Assembly: GCA_963835775.1 (NCBI GenBank)
Contig: CAWIHB010000001.1
Span: forward strand, 124,001 to 188,000
Direction of reading: 5' to 3'
From: Palsa-504 sp963835775
GTDB lineage: Bacteria; Actinomycetota; Actinomycetes; Streptosporangiales; Streptosporangiaceae
Length of the DNA: 64,000 nucleotides
Shown here: positions 7,884 through 17,138 of the stretch, in pieces
Layout: every line of letters starts with the position of its first letter
How positions within the stretch are numbered: the first letter of the stretch is position 1
The notes under the pieces: model-generated
Seen by the model: only the letters and a program-made list of their open reading frames with translations
The model's database searches: none
Told to the model about the DNA's origin: nothing
Program-made: the position numbers and the translations under genes

Positions 7884-8504
7884 GTGATCGGGGAACTCTA
7901 CGAGCACGCGCTGGCCGGCTGGGTCCGGCCGCAAGTGGAGCATGTCGACGGCAGCCGCATGCCGCTGCCCGTGGAGGGCTGGCTGCACGAAAGTCCCGGC
8001 GACAAGTCGCTGCTGGACCGCTGTGCGGGCCCGACCCTGGACATCGGCTCGGGTCCCGGCCGGCTGACCGTGGCCCTGGCCGAGCGGGGCATCCCGGCGC
8101 TGGGCATCGACATCACCCCGTACGCCGTCGACCTGGCCCGCTCCTCGGGCGGGCTGGTCATGCTGCGGGATGTGTTCGGCCGGGTGCCGGGCACCGGTCG
8201 CTGGATGACGGTGCTGCTGGCGGACGGGAACATCGGGATCGGCGGCGATCCCTCGGCCCTGCTGCGCCGGGCCGGGGAACTGCTCGCCCCGCAGGGCCGG
8301 GCCCTGGTGGAAACCGGGCCGCCCGGCGCGCCGATGCGCCGCGAGCAGGTACGGCTGTGCCATGAGGGGCGGACCGGCCCCTGGTTCCCGTGGGCCTACG
8401 TGGGCGCCGACCACATCGGCGAGGTGGCCAGGGACGCCGGGCTGGGCGAGGTCGAGACCTGGACGGTCGACGGCCGCTGGTTCGCGGCCATCGGAGGGCG
8501 TTAA
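7884..8504 (+). CDS. Class I SAM-dependent methyltransferase
   Basis: A 206-residue Rossmann-fold methyltransferase of unknown substrate. Motif I, TLDIGSGPGR, is at residues 51-60, and the acidic end of the second strand is in ALGIDITPYAV. A third strand region with LADGNIGIGGDP is typical of small actinobacterial methyltransferases. The GTG at 7884 follows AAGGAG at 7873-7878. The next gene, a GT-C glycosyltransferase, starts either 3 bp or 63 bp after its stop, so the two form an operon. This could mean the methyltransferase modifies a lipid or glycan made by that enzyme, but that is only context. Confidence 0.8.
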   Translation: MIGELYEHALAGWVRPQVEHVDGSRMPLPVEGWLHESPGDKSLLDRCAGPTLDIGSGPGRLTVALAERGIPALGIDITPYAVDLARSSGGLVMLRDVFGRVPGTGRWMTVLLADGNIGIGGDPSALLRRAGELLAPQGRALVETGPPGAPMRREQVRLCHEGRTGPWFPWAYVGADHIGEVARDAGLGEVETWTVDGRWFAAIGGR

Positions 8505-8567
8505 GGAATGCTTACGGTCAGGCACGTGGATGACTCAGACGCCGGGCGAGATGGCACCCTACGCGAC

Positions 8568-10097
8568 ATGAACACCAAAGTCCGCGTGGCCGCGATCTGC
8601 CTGGCCATCTTGGTCATGGCCGGATTGGTGCTGCTGGTGGTGCGGCCGAGCCTGAACCCGGCCCAGGTCAAGCCGCTGCCGCTGATCGCCGCGGCGTGGC
8701 TGGCCTTCCTGGCCGCCGCCTGGCTGCTGCGCAAGGTGCCGCTGCGCGCGGCGATCGGGCTCATCCTGCTCGGCGGGATCGCGATCCAGCTGACCGCGGT
8801 GTCCGCGCCGCCCAGGAACAGCGACGATCTGTACCGCTACATCTGGGACGGCCGGGTGCAGGCGGCGGGCATCGACCCGTACGAGTACGTGCCCGCCGCC
8901 CGCCAGCTGACCGGGCTGCGAAACGAGTTCCTCTGGCATCCGCACGCCACCTACTGCATCACGCAGGCCGGGGCGGCCACTATCCCGGCCGACGACGCGG
9001 CACCGGGCTGCACGATGATCAACCGGCCGCTGGTCCCCACCATCTACCCGCCGGTGGCCGAGGCGTACTTCCTCGGTGTGCACTACCTGCCGGGGGGCAG
9101 CGACTCGAGCACGCCCATCCAGGCCACCACGGCGCTGGTCGCGGTGCTGACCACGGTCATGCTGATGTTCGGCCTGGGCAGGCTGGGCCGTGACCCGCGG
9201 ATGGCCGCGCTGTGGTCGTGGTGCCCGACGGTGGCGCTTGAGGCGGGCAACAGCGCCCACGTGGACGTGGTCGCGGTGGCCATCGCCGCGGCCGCGCTGC
9301 TGATCCTGGCTACGGCACGGACGACCCGCCGGACCGTGCTGGGCGGGATCCTGCTGGGCCTGGCCATCGCGACCAAGCTGATCCCGGCCTTGACCGTGCC
9401 GGCCGTGCTGCGGCGCCGCTGGGTCACGGTCAGCCTGGCCGCGGGCGGCGCGTTCGTGACGGTCTACATCCCGCACGTGCTCGCGGTGGGCAGCAAGGTC
9501 ATCGGGTTCATGCCGGGTTACCTGAAGGAGGGCGGCTACACGAGCGGGACGAGGTTCGGCATCATCGGCCTGTTCCTGGGCGGCCGGGCGGCCATCGCCG
9601 TGGCGGTCCTGGTGCTGACCGTGGTCGCACTGCTCGTGCTGCGGTTCGCCGACCCGGACCAGCCCTGGCGCGGCGCCGTGGTCATGACCGCGGCCGCCCT
9701 GGCCGTCGTCACGCCACCCTTTCAGTGGTACTCGCTGCTGCTGGTGATGCTGGTGGCACTGGACGGGCGGCCGGAGTGGCTGGCGTTCGCCGCGGGCGGT
9801 TACTACGCCGCCGAGCCGAACATGGGCCGGCTGACCGTGCCGACCCACTACCACGACGCGGTGGCCTACGGCGTGCCGGTGCTGATCGTGGCGGCGGGCT
9901 GGCTGGTGCGCCGGGAACTCGCCCGGCGCGGCGCGGCCAGCGCCGAGCCGATAGCGGTCACCGCCGCCGTGGTTGCGGCAGACCCCGTGGTTGCGGCAGA
10001 CCCCGTGGTTGCGGCAGATCCTGTCACGGTCGCGGGCAGCTCCGGGACCGGCCAGCTCACCACGGCTGGGACCAGGGTGGATGGAGTGCCAGTTTGA
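8568..10097 (+). CDS. GT-C type membrane glycosyltransferase (GT87/DUF2029-like)
   Basis: Polytopic membrane glycosyltransferase, 509 residues from the ATG at 8568, with about ten hydrophobic segments. The first luminal loop has SDDLYRYIWDGRVQAAGIDP, the conserved D-x-x-R-Y-x-W-D-G region of polyprenyl-phosphate-dependent mannosyltransferases. Mid-protein SAHVDVVAVAIAAAALL and ATKLIPALTVP fit the same family. The donor is probably a polyprenyl-phosphate sugar, and the acceptor may be a cell-wall lipid or glycan. An ATG at 8508 would add 20 residues, but the hydrophobic N-terminus starts naturally at 8568. The C-terminal tail carries VVAADP three times, from an 18-bp repeat at 9969-10022. Confidence 0.75.
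   Translation: MNTKVRVAAICLAILVMAGLVLLVVRPSLNPAQVKPLPLIAAAWLAFLAAAWLLRKVPLRAAIGLILLGGIAIQLTAVSAPPRNSDDLYRYIWDGRVQAAGIDPYEYVPAARQLTGLRNEFLWHPHATYCITQAGAATIPADDAAPGCTMINRPLVPTIYPPVAEAYFLGVHYLPGGSDSSTPIQATTALVAVLTTVMLMFGLGRLGRDPRMAALWSWCPTVALEAGNSAHVDVVAVAIAAAALLILATARTTRRTVLGGILLGLAIATKLIPALTVPAVLRRRWVTVSLAAGGAFVTVYIPHVLAVGSKVIGFMPGYLKEGGYTSGTRFGIIGLFLGGRAAIAVAVLVLTVVALLVLRFADPDQPWRGAVVMTAAALAVVTPPFQWYSLLLVMLVALDGRPEWLAFAAGGYYAAEPNMGRLTVPTHYHDAVAYGVPVLIVAAGWLVRRELARRGAASAEPIAVTAAVVAADPVVAADPVVAADPVTVAGSSGTGQLTTAGTRVDGVPV
9969..10022 (+). repeat. 18-bp tandem repeat (x3) in the glycosyltransferase tail
   Basis: Three near-identical 18-bp units encode VVAADP repeated in the soluble C-terminal tail. 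The unit length keeps the frame, so copy number could vary without breaking the protein. Confidence 0.8.
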
Positions 10098-10185
10098 GGC
10101 CGCGCGGGACCGCGCTTTCTTACCGGTTGGTTACCCGACCGGCAAACATCAAACGACACCTACGGCCAGGACCGTGAATAGAGAT

Positions 10186-11466
10186 ATGAGCTACCACCCG
10201 TCGCATCGCAAGCCGCCGCGCCAGGAACGCTGGCCGGACGCGACCCCGGATCAGGCCTGGCCGGCCTACGTCGGCGCAGACGGCTACCGCGATGCTCAGG
10301 CCTGGGGAGCGACGGGGACGCTGACCGGGAACGGCTACGACGCCCGCGGTGATCACGGCGCCCGCGGTGATCACGGCGCCCGCGGTGATCACGGCGGCGG
10401 CTGGGATGGCCGAGCCGGGACGCGGAACGGGTACGGCGCCCCGGCGGACAGCTACCCTGCCGCCTACGACGACTACCGGGGCACCGGCGGATACCCGGGC
10501 GTAGCGGACGGTTTCGGCGGACCGCCGGATGCCTTCGACGGCGGCGACGGCTTCGACGGGCGGGTCGGCAGCTACCGTGGAGGCGGGTACGGGACGCTAG
10601 CCGAGGAGTACGCGTACGGCGGCAGCGGGATCGCCTACGGGACCCGGGACGAGTACGCCCAGGCCTGGAACAACGGCCAGGGACCGGCCGGCTACGCAGA
10701 CCAGGACGGCTACGCAGACCAGGACGGCTACGCAGACCAGGACGGCTACGCAGACCAGGACGGCTACGCAGACCAGGACGGCTACGCAGACCAGGACGGC
10801 TACGCGGATCCGGACGGCTGGACCGGCGGGGATGGCTACGCCGGCCTTGATGACTATGCCGAGGCCGTTCCGGCCCCGCGGCAGGCGGTGTCCGGTCCGA
10901 TGCTGATTGCGCCGGACACCATGGGTGAGCTGGGCTGGCTGCCCCGGGAGCACCAGGACCGGCCCGGACTGAGCCGCGGCGGCCTGACCATCGGCGCGCT
11001 GACCGGCTTCCTGGCGGCGGCGGTCGCCATCGGCGTCTCCACCTTCGTGGCGGCCTTCGTCCGGCCGCAGGCGGCACCGGTCATCGCGGTGGGCGGCGCC
11101 TTCATCGACCGGACTCCTTCGGCGCTGAAGAACTTCGCGGTCGAGCACTTCGGCGGGAACGACAGGACCGTGCTGCTGCTCGGCATGTACGCCATCATCG
11201 CCGTCATCGCCATGGTCATCGGCTGCCTGGCCCGGCGCAACGCCACGATCGGCGTGGCCGGCATCGCGGTGTTCGGGCTGTTCGGCGCGTTCGTGGCCAT
11301 TACCAGGCCGGAAGGCCACCTGACCGACGTCGTGCCCTCGGTGATCGGCGGCCTGGCCGGGATCGCGGCCTTCCTGTGGCTGGCCAGCGCGGCCGCCCCC
11401 ATCACGCCGCTCAGTGCCTCCCGCTCCAGGCCCGCCCGCTCCAGGCGCCGCCGGGAGGCATGGTGA
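10186..11466 (+). CDS. Repeat-rich membrane protein coupled to a molybdoenzyme
   Basis: A 426-residue protein with two halves. The first 250 residues are hydrophilic and low-complexity, rich in Gly, Tyr, Asp and Ala, with ARGDHG three times and GYADQD six times. The second half has four hydrophobic segments (around VAIGVSTFVAAFV, LLGMYAIIAVIAMVIGCLA, IAVFGLFGAFVAIT and GGLAGIAAFLWLASAAA). In many actinobacteria similar helices are fused in front of a sulfite-oxidase-like domain. Here that domain is the next gene, whose ATG overlaps this stop (ATGGTGA). It probably anchors or partners that enzyme. The frame is open from 9973, but the ATG at 10186 gives a natural start with MSYHPSHRKPP. Confidence 0.7.
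   Translation: MSYHPSHRKPPRQERWPDATPDQAWPAYVGADGYRDAQAWGATGTLTGNGYDARGDHGARGDHGARGDHGGGWDGRAGTRNGYGAPADSYPAAYDDYRGTGGYPGVADGFGGPPDAFDGGDGFDGRVGSYRGGGYGTLAEEYAYGGSGIAYGTRDEYAQAWNNGQGPAGYADQDGYADQDGYADQDGYADQDGYADQDGYADQDGYADPDGWTGGDGYAGLDDYAEAVPAPRQAVSGPMLIAPDTMGELGWLPREHQDRPGLSRGGLTIGALTGFLAAAVAIGVSTFVAAFVRPQAAPVIAVGGAFIDRTPSALKNFAVEHFGGNDRTVLLLGMYAIIAVIAMVIGCLARRNATIGVAGIAVFGLFGAFVAITRPEGHLTDVVPSVIGGLAGIAAFLWLASAAAPITPLSASRSRPARSRRRREAW
10342..10395 (+). repeat. 18-bp tandem repeat (x3) encoding ARGDHG
   Basis: Three copies of an 18-bp unit with a GATC core lie in the low-complexity N-terminal half of the membrane protein, in frame. Confidence 0.85.
10690..10815 (+). repeat. 18-bp tandem repeat (x6 plus one diverged) encoding GYADQD
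   Basis: The unit ggctacgcagaccaggac occurs six times without change from 10690 to 10797, followed by a diverged copy encoding GYADPD. Perfect identity of six units suggests recent expansion by replication slippage or recombination. Confidence 0.95.
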
Positions 11467-12533
11467 CCGTCAACCTCGACCGGCGTAAGTTCCTGGCCGC
11501 GGCCGGCGGAACCGCGGCCGCCGCGGCGGCCGCCGGGGTCGGCGGCGAGTTGCTGATCAGCAAGCGGTTCGACGTGAACACCTCGACGGTGCCGCTCGCC
11601 CCGCCCGCCGTCAAGCCGGCCCCGGTACCGAAGGACGTCTCGCTGAACATCCCGGGCCTGTCGCCGTTCTACACGCCCGACGCCCAGTTCTACCGGGTCG
11701 ACACGTCGCTGGTGATACCCCAGATCCCGGCCGAGTCCTGGCAGCTGCGCATCCACGGCATGGTCGACCGCCCGGTGACGCTCACGTTCGACGACCTGAT
11801 GAAGCTGCCCATGATCGAGCACGACATCACCCTGACCTGCGTCTCGGAGAGCGTCGGCGGCGGCTACATCGGCAACGCCCGCTGGCAGGGCACGCTGCTG
11901 GCCAGCGTGCTGCGCCAGGCCGGCATCCAGCCTGGCGCGCAGCAGATCGTCATGCGGGACGCGAGCGGCATGACCATCGGCGTGGCCACCGACCCGGTCA
12001 TGGACGGCCGCGCGTCCATGCTCGCCATCGGCATGAACGGCCAGCCGCTGCCGCAGGCGCATGGCTTCCCGGTCCGGGTGGTGGTGCCGGGCCTGTACGG
12101 CTACGTGTCCGCGACCAAGTGGGTGGTGGACATGCAGCTCACCACGTTCGGCGCGTTCGACGCCTACTGGGTCCAGCGCGGCTGGTCCCCGCAGGGCCCG
12201 ATCAAGACCGAGTCGCGGATCGACGTGCCGAAGGCCGGCGGCAGCCTGAGCCCGGGCCGGGTGACGATCGCGGGCGTGGCCTGGGCGCAGCACAAGGGCA
12301 TCGATGCCGTCGAGGTTTCCGTCGACGGCACCTGGTATCCGGCCAAGCTCGCCGCCCAGGACACTATTGACACCTGGCGCCAGTGGTACTACGTCTGGGA
12401 CGCGACCGCCGGGCCGCACACGCTCAAGGTCCGCGCCACCGACATGACTGGCTACACCCAGACCGCGGTGGTGCATCAGACCGAGCCGAACGGGGCCACC
12501 GGCTACCACACCATCCAGGTGAACGTCACATGA
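11460..12533 (+). CDS. Sulfite-oxidase-like molybdopterin oxidoreductase
   Basis: Molybdenum-cofactor enzyme of the sulfite oxidase fold, 357 residues. It begins with a twin-arginine-type N-terminus (DRRKFLAAAGG) followed by an Ala-rich hydrophobic stretch, so export or membrane anchoring by Tat is likely. The cofactor-ligating cysteine is C127 in DITLTCVSES, followed by the conserved GNARWQGTLL. The C-terminal third is the Ig-like dimerisation domain (VEVSVDGTWYPA). The physiological substrate cannot be read from sequence. Its ATG at 11460 overlaps the stop of the upstream membrane-protein gene, so the pair is translationally coupled. A U-tract terminator follows directly. Confidence 0.85.
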   Translation: MVTVNLDRRKFLAAAGGTAAAAAAAGVGGELLISKRFDVNTSTVPLAPPAVKPAPVPKDVSLNIPGLSPFYTPDAQFYRVDTSLVIPQIPAESWQLRIHGMVDRPVTLTFDDLMKLPMIEHDITLTCVSESVGGGYIGNARWQGTLLASVLRQAGIQPGAQQIVMRDASGMTIGVATDPVMDGRASMLAIGMNGQPLPQAHGFPVRVVVPGLYGYVSATKWVVDMQLTTFGAFDAYWVQRGWSPQGPIKTESRIDVPKAGGSLSPGRVTIAGVAWAQHKGIDAVEVSVDGTWYPAKLAAQDTIDTWRQWYYVWDATAGPHTLKVRATDMTGYTQTAVVHQTEPNGATGYHTIQVNVT

Positions 12534-12536
12534 GCC

Positions 12537-12577
12537 AGCCGCTGGCGCGCACCCGCTTTGCGCACCAGCGGCTTTTT
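12537..12577 (+). terminator. Intrinsic terminator after the molybdoenzyme gene
   Basis: A 15-bp stem with one mismatch (12537-12551 with 12559-12573) and a seven-base loop is followed by a run of five T. It starts four bases after the stop codon and also insulates the convergent cox operon, whose last stop is at 12576. Confidence 0.85.
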
Positions 12578-13805
12578 ACTTGCCGGCGCCGAGGGCGGCG
12601 AGGAGGTCGTCGAGGGCGTCCAGGCTGTGCGCGCTGACCACGGCGTCGCAGTAGGGCCAGGCGGCGGCCATGCCGCCGACTTCGGGGCTGTAGCGGGGGG
12701 ACTGGGTGCGGGGGTTGGCCCAGACGATCCGGTGGGCGATGCGGGACAGCCGGGCCATCTGGGCGCCGAGCAGGCCGGGCTCGCCGGTCTCCCAGCCGTC
12801 GGAGATGATGAGCACGACCGCGTTCCTGGCCAGGCCGCGGGCGCCGTAACGGTCGTTGAACTCCTTGAGCGCGGCGCCGATCCTGGTCCCGCCGGACCAG
12901 TCGGGCGCCGCTTCGCCCGCCTTGGCCAGCATGGTGTCCGGGGTGGCCGCGGCCAGGGCGGGTGTCAGCCGGGTCAGCCGGGTGGCGAAGCTGAACACCT
13001 CGGGCCGGGTCTGCCCGCCCCGCAGCGGCCCGCCGTGCAGGCAGTACATCAGCAGGAGCAGCGCGCGGGCGTAGGACTCCATGGAGCCGGAGATGTCGCA
13101 CAGCACCACCAGCCGGCGCGGCCGCGACCGGGGGGCCTGGCGCGCGACCCGGATCGCCTCGCCGCCGCTGCGCCGCGCGGCGCGGAGGGTGCCACGCAGG
13201 TCGGGGCGCTTCCCGTCCCGGGCCCGGCGGTACCTGCGGGTGCGCCGGGGCGGCACGGACAGGGTCAGCTCGCGCATCAGCAAGACGAGTTCGCGCAGTT
13301 CGGCGGCTGACAGCTGGGTGAAGTCGCGGGAGCGCAGCCGTTCGGCGGCCGAGGCCACCCGCCGGACGGCCAGCGCGTCCGACTGCTCGTCGTCCCCGGC
13401 GCCGGCGGACGCGCCGGTGTCGGTGATCTGGGCTCCGGCCGACCAGCCGCCCGGATCGGACCGGTTCTGGGCCGCGGGCGGCCCACCGCTCTCCTCGGCC
13501 CGCTGGAAGGCGGACTCGGCGGCTTCGGTCGGGTTGGTGAACGGCGGGGGCGTGCCGAACAGCCTGGCGAACACCCGCTCGAACGTGCCCACCTGGCTCG
13601 GGTCGGAGACCAGGGTGGCCAGGGCGCAAGCATGCAGTTCGGCGACCGAGCGCGCGTTCATGACGGTCAGGGCCCGGGCCAGCCGCTCGCACCGGTCCGG
13701 CCCGACCGGCAGCCCGGCGGTGTGCAGCGCGGTGCCCAGCCCGGCCGCCAGCGACGCAACATCAGGCAGATCTGGGGCAGCGCCAGGGTCGGCGTGGGTG
13801 GTCAC
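12576..13805 (-). CDS. coxE: VWA-domain CO dehydrogenase maturation protein (CoxE)
   Basis: A 409-residue protein with a C-terminal von Willebrand A domain. The MIDAS metal motif DISGSM is followed by ESYARALLLLMYCL. Further signatures are GGTRIGAALKEFN and VLIISDGWETGEP. The N-terminal half is variable and low-complexity. In Oligotropha, CoxE works with the AAA ATPase CoxD in assembling the copper-sulfur-molybdenum active site of CO dehydrogenase. Here it lies 10 bp downstream of the coxD-like gene at the end of the operon, as expected. It is cytoplasmic and has no signal sequence. Confidence 0.85.
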   Translation of the reverse strand: MTTHADPGAAPDLPDVASLAAGLGTALHTAGLPVGPDRCERLARALTVMNARSVAELHACALATLVSDPSQVGTFERVFARLFGTPPPFTNPTEAAESAFQRAEESGGPPAAQNRSDPGGWSAGAQITDTGASAGAGDDEQSDALAVRRVASAAERLRSRDFTQLSAAELRELVLLMRELTLSVPPRRTRRYRRARDGKRPDLRGTLRAARRSGGEAIRVARQAPRSRPRRLVVLCDISGSMESYARALLLLMYCLHGGPLRGGQTRPEVFSFATRLTRLTPALAAATPDTMLAKAGEAAPDWSGGTRIGAALKEFNDRYGARGLARNAVVLIISDGWETGEPGLLGAQMARLSRIAHRIVWANPRTQSPRYSPEVGGMAAAWPYCDAVVSAHSLDALDDLLAALGAGK

Positions 13806-13815
13806 GGCGGGCGGG

Positions 13816-14727
13816 TCAGCTCCCGGCCGGGCCGGTGACCGCGGCGAGCCCGGCCTGGCGCACCGTCTCGGTGTCCTCCGGGTACTTCAGCACCGTGCTC
13901 AGCGTCTGGTCCACCACCGGCCCGGACAGGTCGCCGGCGCCGAACACGGTCAGCGCGGAGGCCCAGCTGATCGCCTCGGAGATGCCGGGCGGCTTGGTCA
14001 GGTCCAGGCCGCGGAGCCGGTTCACCGCCGACGCGATCTGCCCGGCCAGGTGGTCCCCGGCGGTGGGCACCCGCCGCCTGATGATCTCCGCCACACGCAC
14101 CGCGTCCGGGTAGGCGATCCAGTGGTACAGGCAGCGCCGCTTGAGCGCGTCGTGCAGGTCCCTGGTCCGGTTGGAGGTCAGCACGGTGACCGGCGGCAGC
14201 GCGGCCCGCCGGGTGCCGAGCTCGGGGATGGTGACGGCCGCCTCGGCCAGCAGCTCGAACAGGAACGCCTCGAACTCGTCGTCGGCCCGGTCCACCTCGT
14301 CGATGAGCAGCACCGCGGGCCGCGGCCCGGGGTGCAGCAGCGCGGCCAGCAGCGGCCTGGACAGCAGGTACTCGTCGGTGAACAGGTCCTTGTCCTGGAT
14401 GTGCTCCCCGGCCGCCTCGGCCAGCCGGATGGCCAGCAGCTGACGCGGGTAGTTCCACTCGTACAGCGCCTCGGCCGCGGCGATGCCCTCGTAGCACTGC
14501 AGCCGGACCAGCGGCGTGTCCAGCGCCTCGGACAGGGCCTTGGCCGCCTCGGTCTTGCCCACGCCGGGCTCGCCCTCCAGCAGGATGGGCTGGCCCATCC
14601 GCACGGCCAGGAACAACGCGGCGGCGAGCTGCTCGCCGGCCAGGTAGCCGACCGTGTCCAGGGCGGCGGACAGCGCGCCGACGTCGGGGAACCGCTGATC
14701 AAGATCGTGTGTCAACGCGCTGCTCAC
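13816..14727 (-). CDS. coxD: MoxR-type AAA ATPase (CoxD)
   Basis: AAA+ chaperone ATPase of 303 residues. The Walker A motif is GEPGVGKTEAA, Walker B is VLLIDEVDRAD, and a sensor region reads VTVLTSNRTRDLHDALKRRC. It should power maturation of the CODH active site together with the VWA protein next to it. The start is a GTG at 14727 giving VSSALTHDLDQ; the frame continues upstream without another convincing start. It lies 56 bp after coxL on the same strand and 10 bp before coxE. Confidence 0.88.
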   Translation of the reverse strand: MSSALTHDLDQRFPDVGALSAALDTVGYLAGEQLAAALFLAVRMGQPILLEGEPGVGKTEAAKALSEALDTPLVRLQCYEGIAAAEALYEWNYPRQLLAIRLAEAAGEHIQDKDLFTDEYLLSRPLLAALLHPGPRPAVLLIDEVDRADDEFEAFLFELLAEAAVTIPELGTRRAALPPVTVLTSNRTRDLHDALKRRCLYHWIAYPDAVRVAEIIRRRVPTAGDHLAGQIASAVNRLRGLDLTKPPGISEAISWASALTVFGAGDLSGPVVDQTLSTVLKYPEDTETVRQAGLAAVTGPAGS

Positions 14728-14783
14728 AGTGTGGGTCTCGGCTGAATGCTCCAGATGCGAGTTTATCCGGGGGAAAGAGCCGG

Positions 14784-17138
14784 TCAGCTGATGGCCAGGT
14801 CGGTGCGCAGCGGACGGCCCTGGATGGCCCGCCACACCTGGGCCGGGGTGAGCGGCATGTCGGCGTGCCTGACCCCGTACGGGCGCAGCGCGTCGATGAC
14901 CGCGTTGACCACGGCGGGCGGCGAGCCGACCGTGGCCGACTCCCCCACGCCCTTGGCCCCGATGGGGTGGTGCGGCGACGGGGTGACGGTCTGGCCCAGC
15001 TCCCAGGCCGGGCACTCCAGCGAGGTGGGCAGCAGGTAGTCCATGAACGAGCCGCCCAGGCAGTTGCCGTCGGCGTCGAACGCGATGACCTCCATCAGCG
15101 CCATCCCGATGCCGTCGGCCAGCCCGCCGTGCACCTGGCCCTCGACGATCATCGGGTTGATCCGGACCCCGCAGTCGTCCACCGCGATGAACCGGCGCAC
15201 CGAGACCTTGCCGGTGCCCGGGTCCACGTCGACCACGCAGATGTAGGCGCCGAAGGGGAAGGTCAGGTTGGGCGGGTTATAGACGCAGCTGGCGTCCAGC
15301 TGGCCCTCGATGCCCTCGGGCAGCTCCAGGCCCGAGTGCGCGGCCAGCGCGATCTGGGCGATGGTGCGGCCCGAGTCCGGGTCGCCGCGGACGAACCACC
15401 GGCCCGGCTCCCACTCCAGGTCGGCGGGATTCACCTCAAGCATGACCGAGGCCACGATGCGGGCCCGGTCGCGCACCTTGCGGGCCACGATGGCGGTGGC
15501 CGCGCCCGACACCGGGGTGGACCGGGACCCGTAAGTGCCCAGGCCGAACGGCGTGGCGTCGGTGTCGCCGTGCACCACTTCCACGTCGTCCGGGGACAGG
15601 CCGAGCTCCTCGGCCACGATCTGCGCGAAGGTGGTCTCGTGTCCCTGGCCCTGGGTCTGCACCGAGATCCGCAGCACCGCCGTGCCGGTCGGGTGGATCC
15701 GCAGCTCGGCGCCGTCGGCCATGCCGAAGCCGAGGATGTCCATGTGCTTACGCGGCCCGGCGCCGACCGCCTCGGTGAAGAAGCTGACCCCGATGCCCAT
15801 CAGGCGGCCGCTGGCCCGCAGCGCCGCCTGCTCGCGGCGCAGCTCGGAGTAGCCGGCCAGGTCCATGGCCAGGCGCAGCGTGCGCGGGTAGTCGCCGGAG
15901 TCGTACACCCAGCCGGTCTGGCACCGGTAGGGGAACTGCTCGGGCCGCAGCAGGTTGCGCATCCGCAGCTCGGCCGGGTCCAGGCCGAGCTCGTAGGCCA
16001 GCACGTCGACCATCCGCTCGACCAGGTAGACCGCCTCGGTGATGCGGAACGAGCACGAGTAAGCAACGCCACCCGGCGCCTTGTTGGTGTACACGCCGGT
16101 CACCTGGCAGTGCGCCGCCTCCAGGTCGTAGGAGCCGGTGAACACGCCGAAGAACCCGGCCGGGTACTTGGTCGGCTGGGCGGCGCCGTTGAACGCGCCG
16201 TGGTCGGCCAGCACCGTGACCCGCACCGCCCGGATCTTGCCGTCCCGGGACGCGGCCAGCTCGCCGTGCATGTGGAAGTCCCGGGCGAACGAGGTGGACA
16301 TCAGGTTCTCCGACCGGTCCTCCATCCACTTCACCGGCCGGCCGGTGATCATCGAGGCGACCACGGCGCAGATGTAGCCCGGGTAGATCGGCACCTTGTT
16401 GCCGAACCCGCCGCCGATGTCGGGCGAGATGACCCGGATCTTGTGCTCGGGCAGCCCCGCCACCATGGCGAGCAGGGTCCGGTGGGCGTGCGGCGCCTGG
16501 GTGGTGGCCCACATGGTCAGCTTGCCGGAGACCGGGTCGAAGTCCGCGACCGTGCCGCAGGTCTCCAGCGGCGCCGGGTGCACCCGGGGGTAGAGCATGT
16601 CCTGGCTGACCGTCACCTCGGCCTGGCGGAACACCTCGTCGGTCCGGGCGGCGTCGCCGGTCTCCCAGTCGAAGATGTGGTTGCCGGTACGGCCCGGCTG
16701 GTCGTCGCGGATGACCGGCGCATCGGCGTCCAGCGCCCGGCGGGCGTCGACCACCACCGGCAGCGGCTCGTACTCGACGTCGATCAGCTCCAGCGCGTCC
16801 CGCGCTGAGTAGTGATCCTCGGCCACCACGAACGCCACCTCCTGGCCCTGGAACCGCACCTTGTCGGTGGCCAGCACGGCCTGCCGGTCGCCGGACAGGG
16901 TGGGCATCCAGGCCAGGTTTCGCTCGGCCAGCAGCTCGCCGGTCAGAACCGCCCGGACCTTCGGGTGGGCCTCGGCGGCCAGCGTGTCGATGGACCGGAT
17001 GCGGGCGTGCGGGTGCGGGCTGCGCAGCACCGCCCCGTACAGCATGCCGGGCAGCCGCACGTCGTCGACGAACGTGCCGCGGCCGCGGATGAACCGCTGG
17101 TCCTCCTTGCGCAGCCGCCGCCCGAAGCCCCCGGTCAT
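14784..17138 (-). CDS. coxL: Form I carbon monoxide dehydrogenase large subunit
   Basis: Catalytic molybdenum subunit of aerobic CO dehydrogenase, 784 residues, oxidising CO to CO2. The decisive motif is AYSCSFR at residues 359-365, matching the AYxCSFR signature of form I (true CO-oxidising) enzymes; form II carries AYRGAGR. Other xanthine-oxidase-family marks are GGFGNKVPIYPGYI, VQTQGQGHETTFAQI and near the end IGAKGVGESATVG. The ATG at 17138 overlaps the coxS stop (ATGA). The order medium-small-large followed by coxD and coxE is the classical cox arrangement. It suggests the organism can draw energy from atmospheric or soil CO during carbon limitation. Confidence 0.95.
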   Translation of the reverse strand: MTGGFGRRLRKEDQRFIRGRGTFVDDVRLPGMLYGAVLRSPHPHARIRSIDTLAAEAHPKVRAVLTGELLAERNLAWMPTLSGDRQAVLATDKVRFQGQEVAFVVAEDHYSARDALELIDVEYEPLPVVVDARRALDADAPVIRDDQPGRTGNHIFDWETGDAARTDEVFRQAEVTVSQDMLYPRVHPAPLETCGTVADFDPVSGKLTMWATTQAPHAHRTLLAMVAGLPEHKIRVISPDIGGGFGNKVPIYPGYICAVVASMITGRPVKWMEDRSENLMSTSFARDFHMHGELAASRDGKIRAVRVTVLADHGAFNGAAQPTKYPAGFFGVFTGSYDLEAAHCQVTGVYTNKAPGGVAYSCSFRITEAVYLVERMVDVLAYELGLDPAELRMRNLLRPEQFPYRCQTGWVYDSGDYPRTLRLAMDLAGYSELRREQAALRASGRLMGIGVSFFTEAVGAGPRKHMDILGFGMADGAELRIHPTGTAVLRISVQTQGQGHETTFAQIVAEELGLSPDDVEVVHGDTDATPFGLGTYGSRSTPVSGAATAIVARKVRDRARIVASVMLEVNPADLEWEPGRWFVRGDPDSGRTIAQIALAAHSGLELPEGIEGQLDASCVYNPPNLTFPFGAYICVVDVDPGTGKVSVRRFIAVDDCGVRINPMIVEGQVHGGLADGIGMALMEVIAFDADGNCLGGSFMDYLLPTSLECPAWELGQTVTPSPHHPIGAKGVGESATVGSPPAVVNAVIDALRPYGVRHADMPLTPAQVWRAIQGRPLRTDLAIS

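Noticed and set aside
7740..8525. Minus-strand frame opposite the methyltransferase
   Set aside because: The plus-strand methyltransferase has motif I and a good ribosome site; the opposite frame is Arg/Pro/Gln-rich noise.
14709..16808. 699-codon plus-strand frame opposite coxL
   Set aside because: A GC-rich shadow of a well-conserved gene; its His/Arg/Val-rich composition reflects third-position bias.
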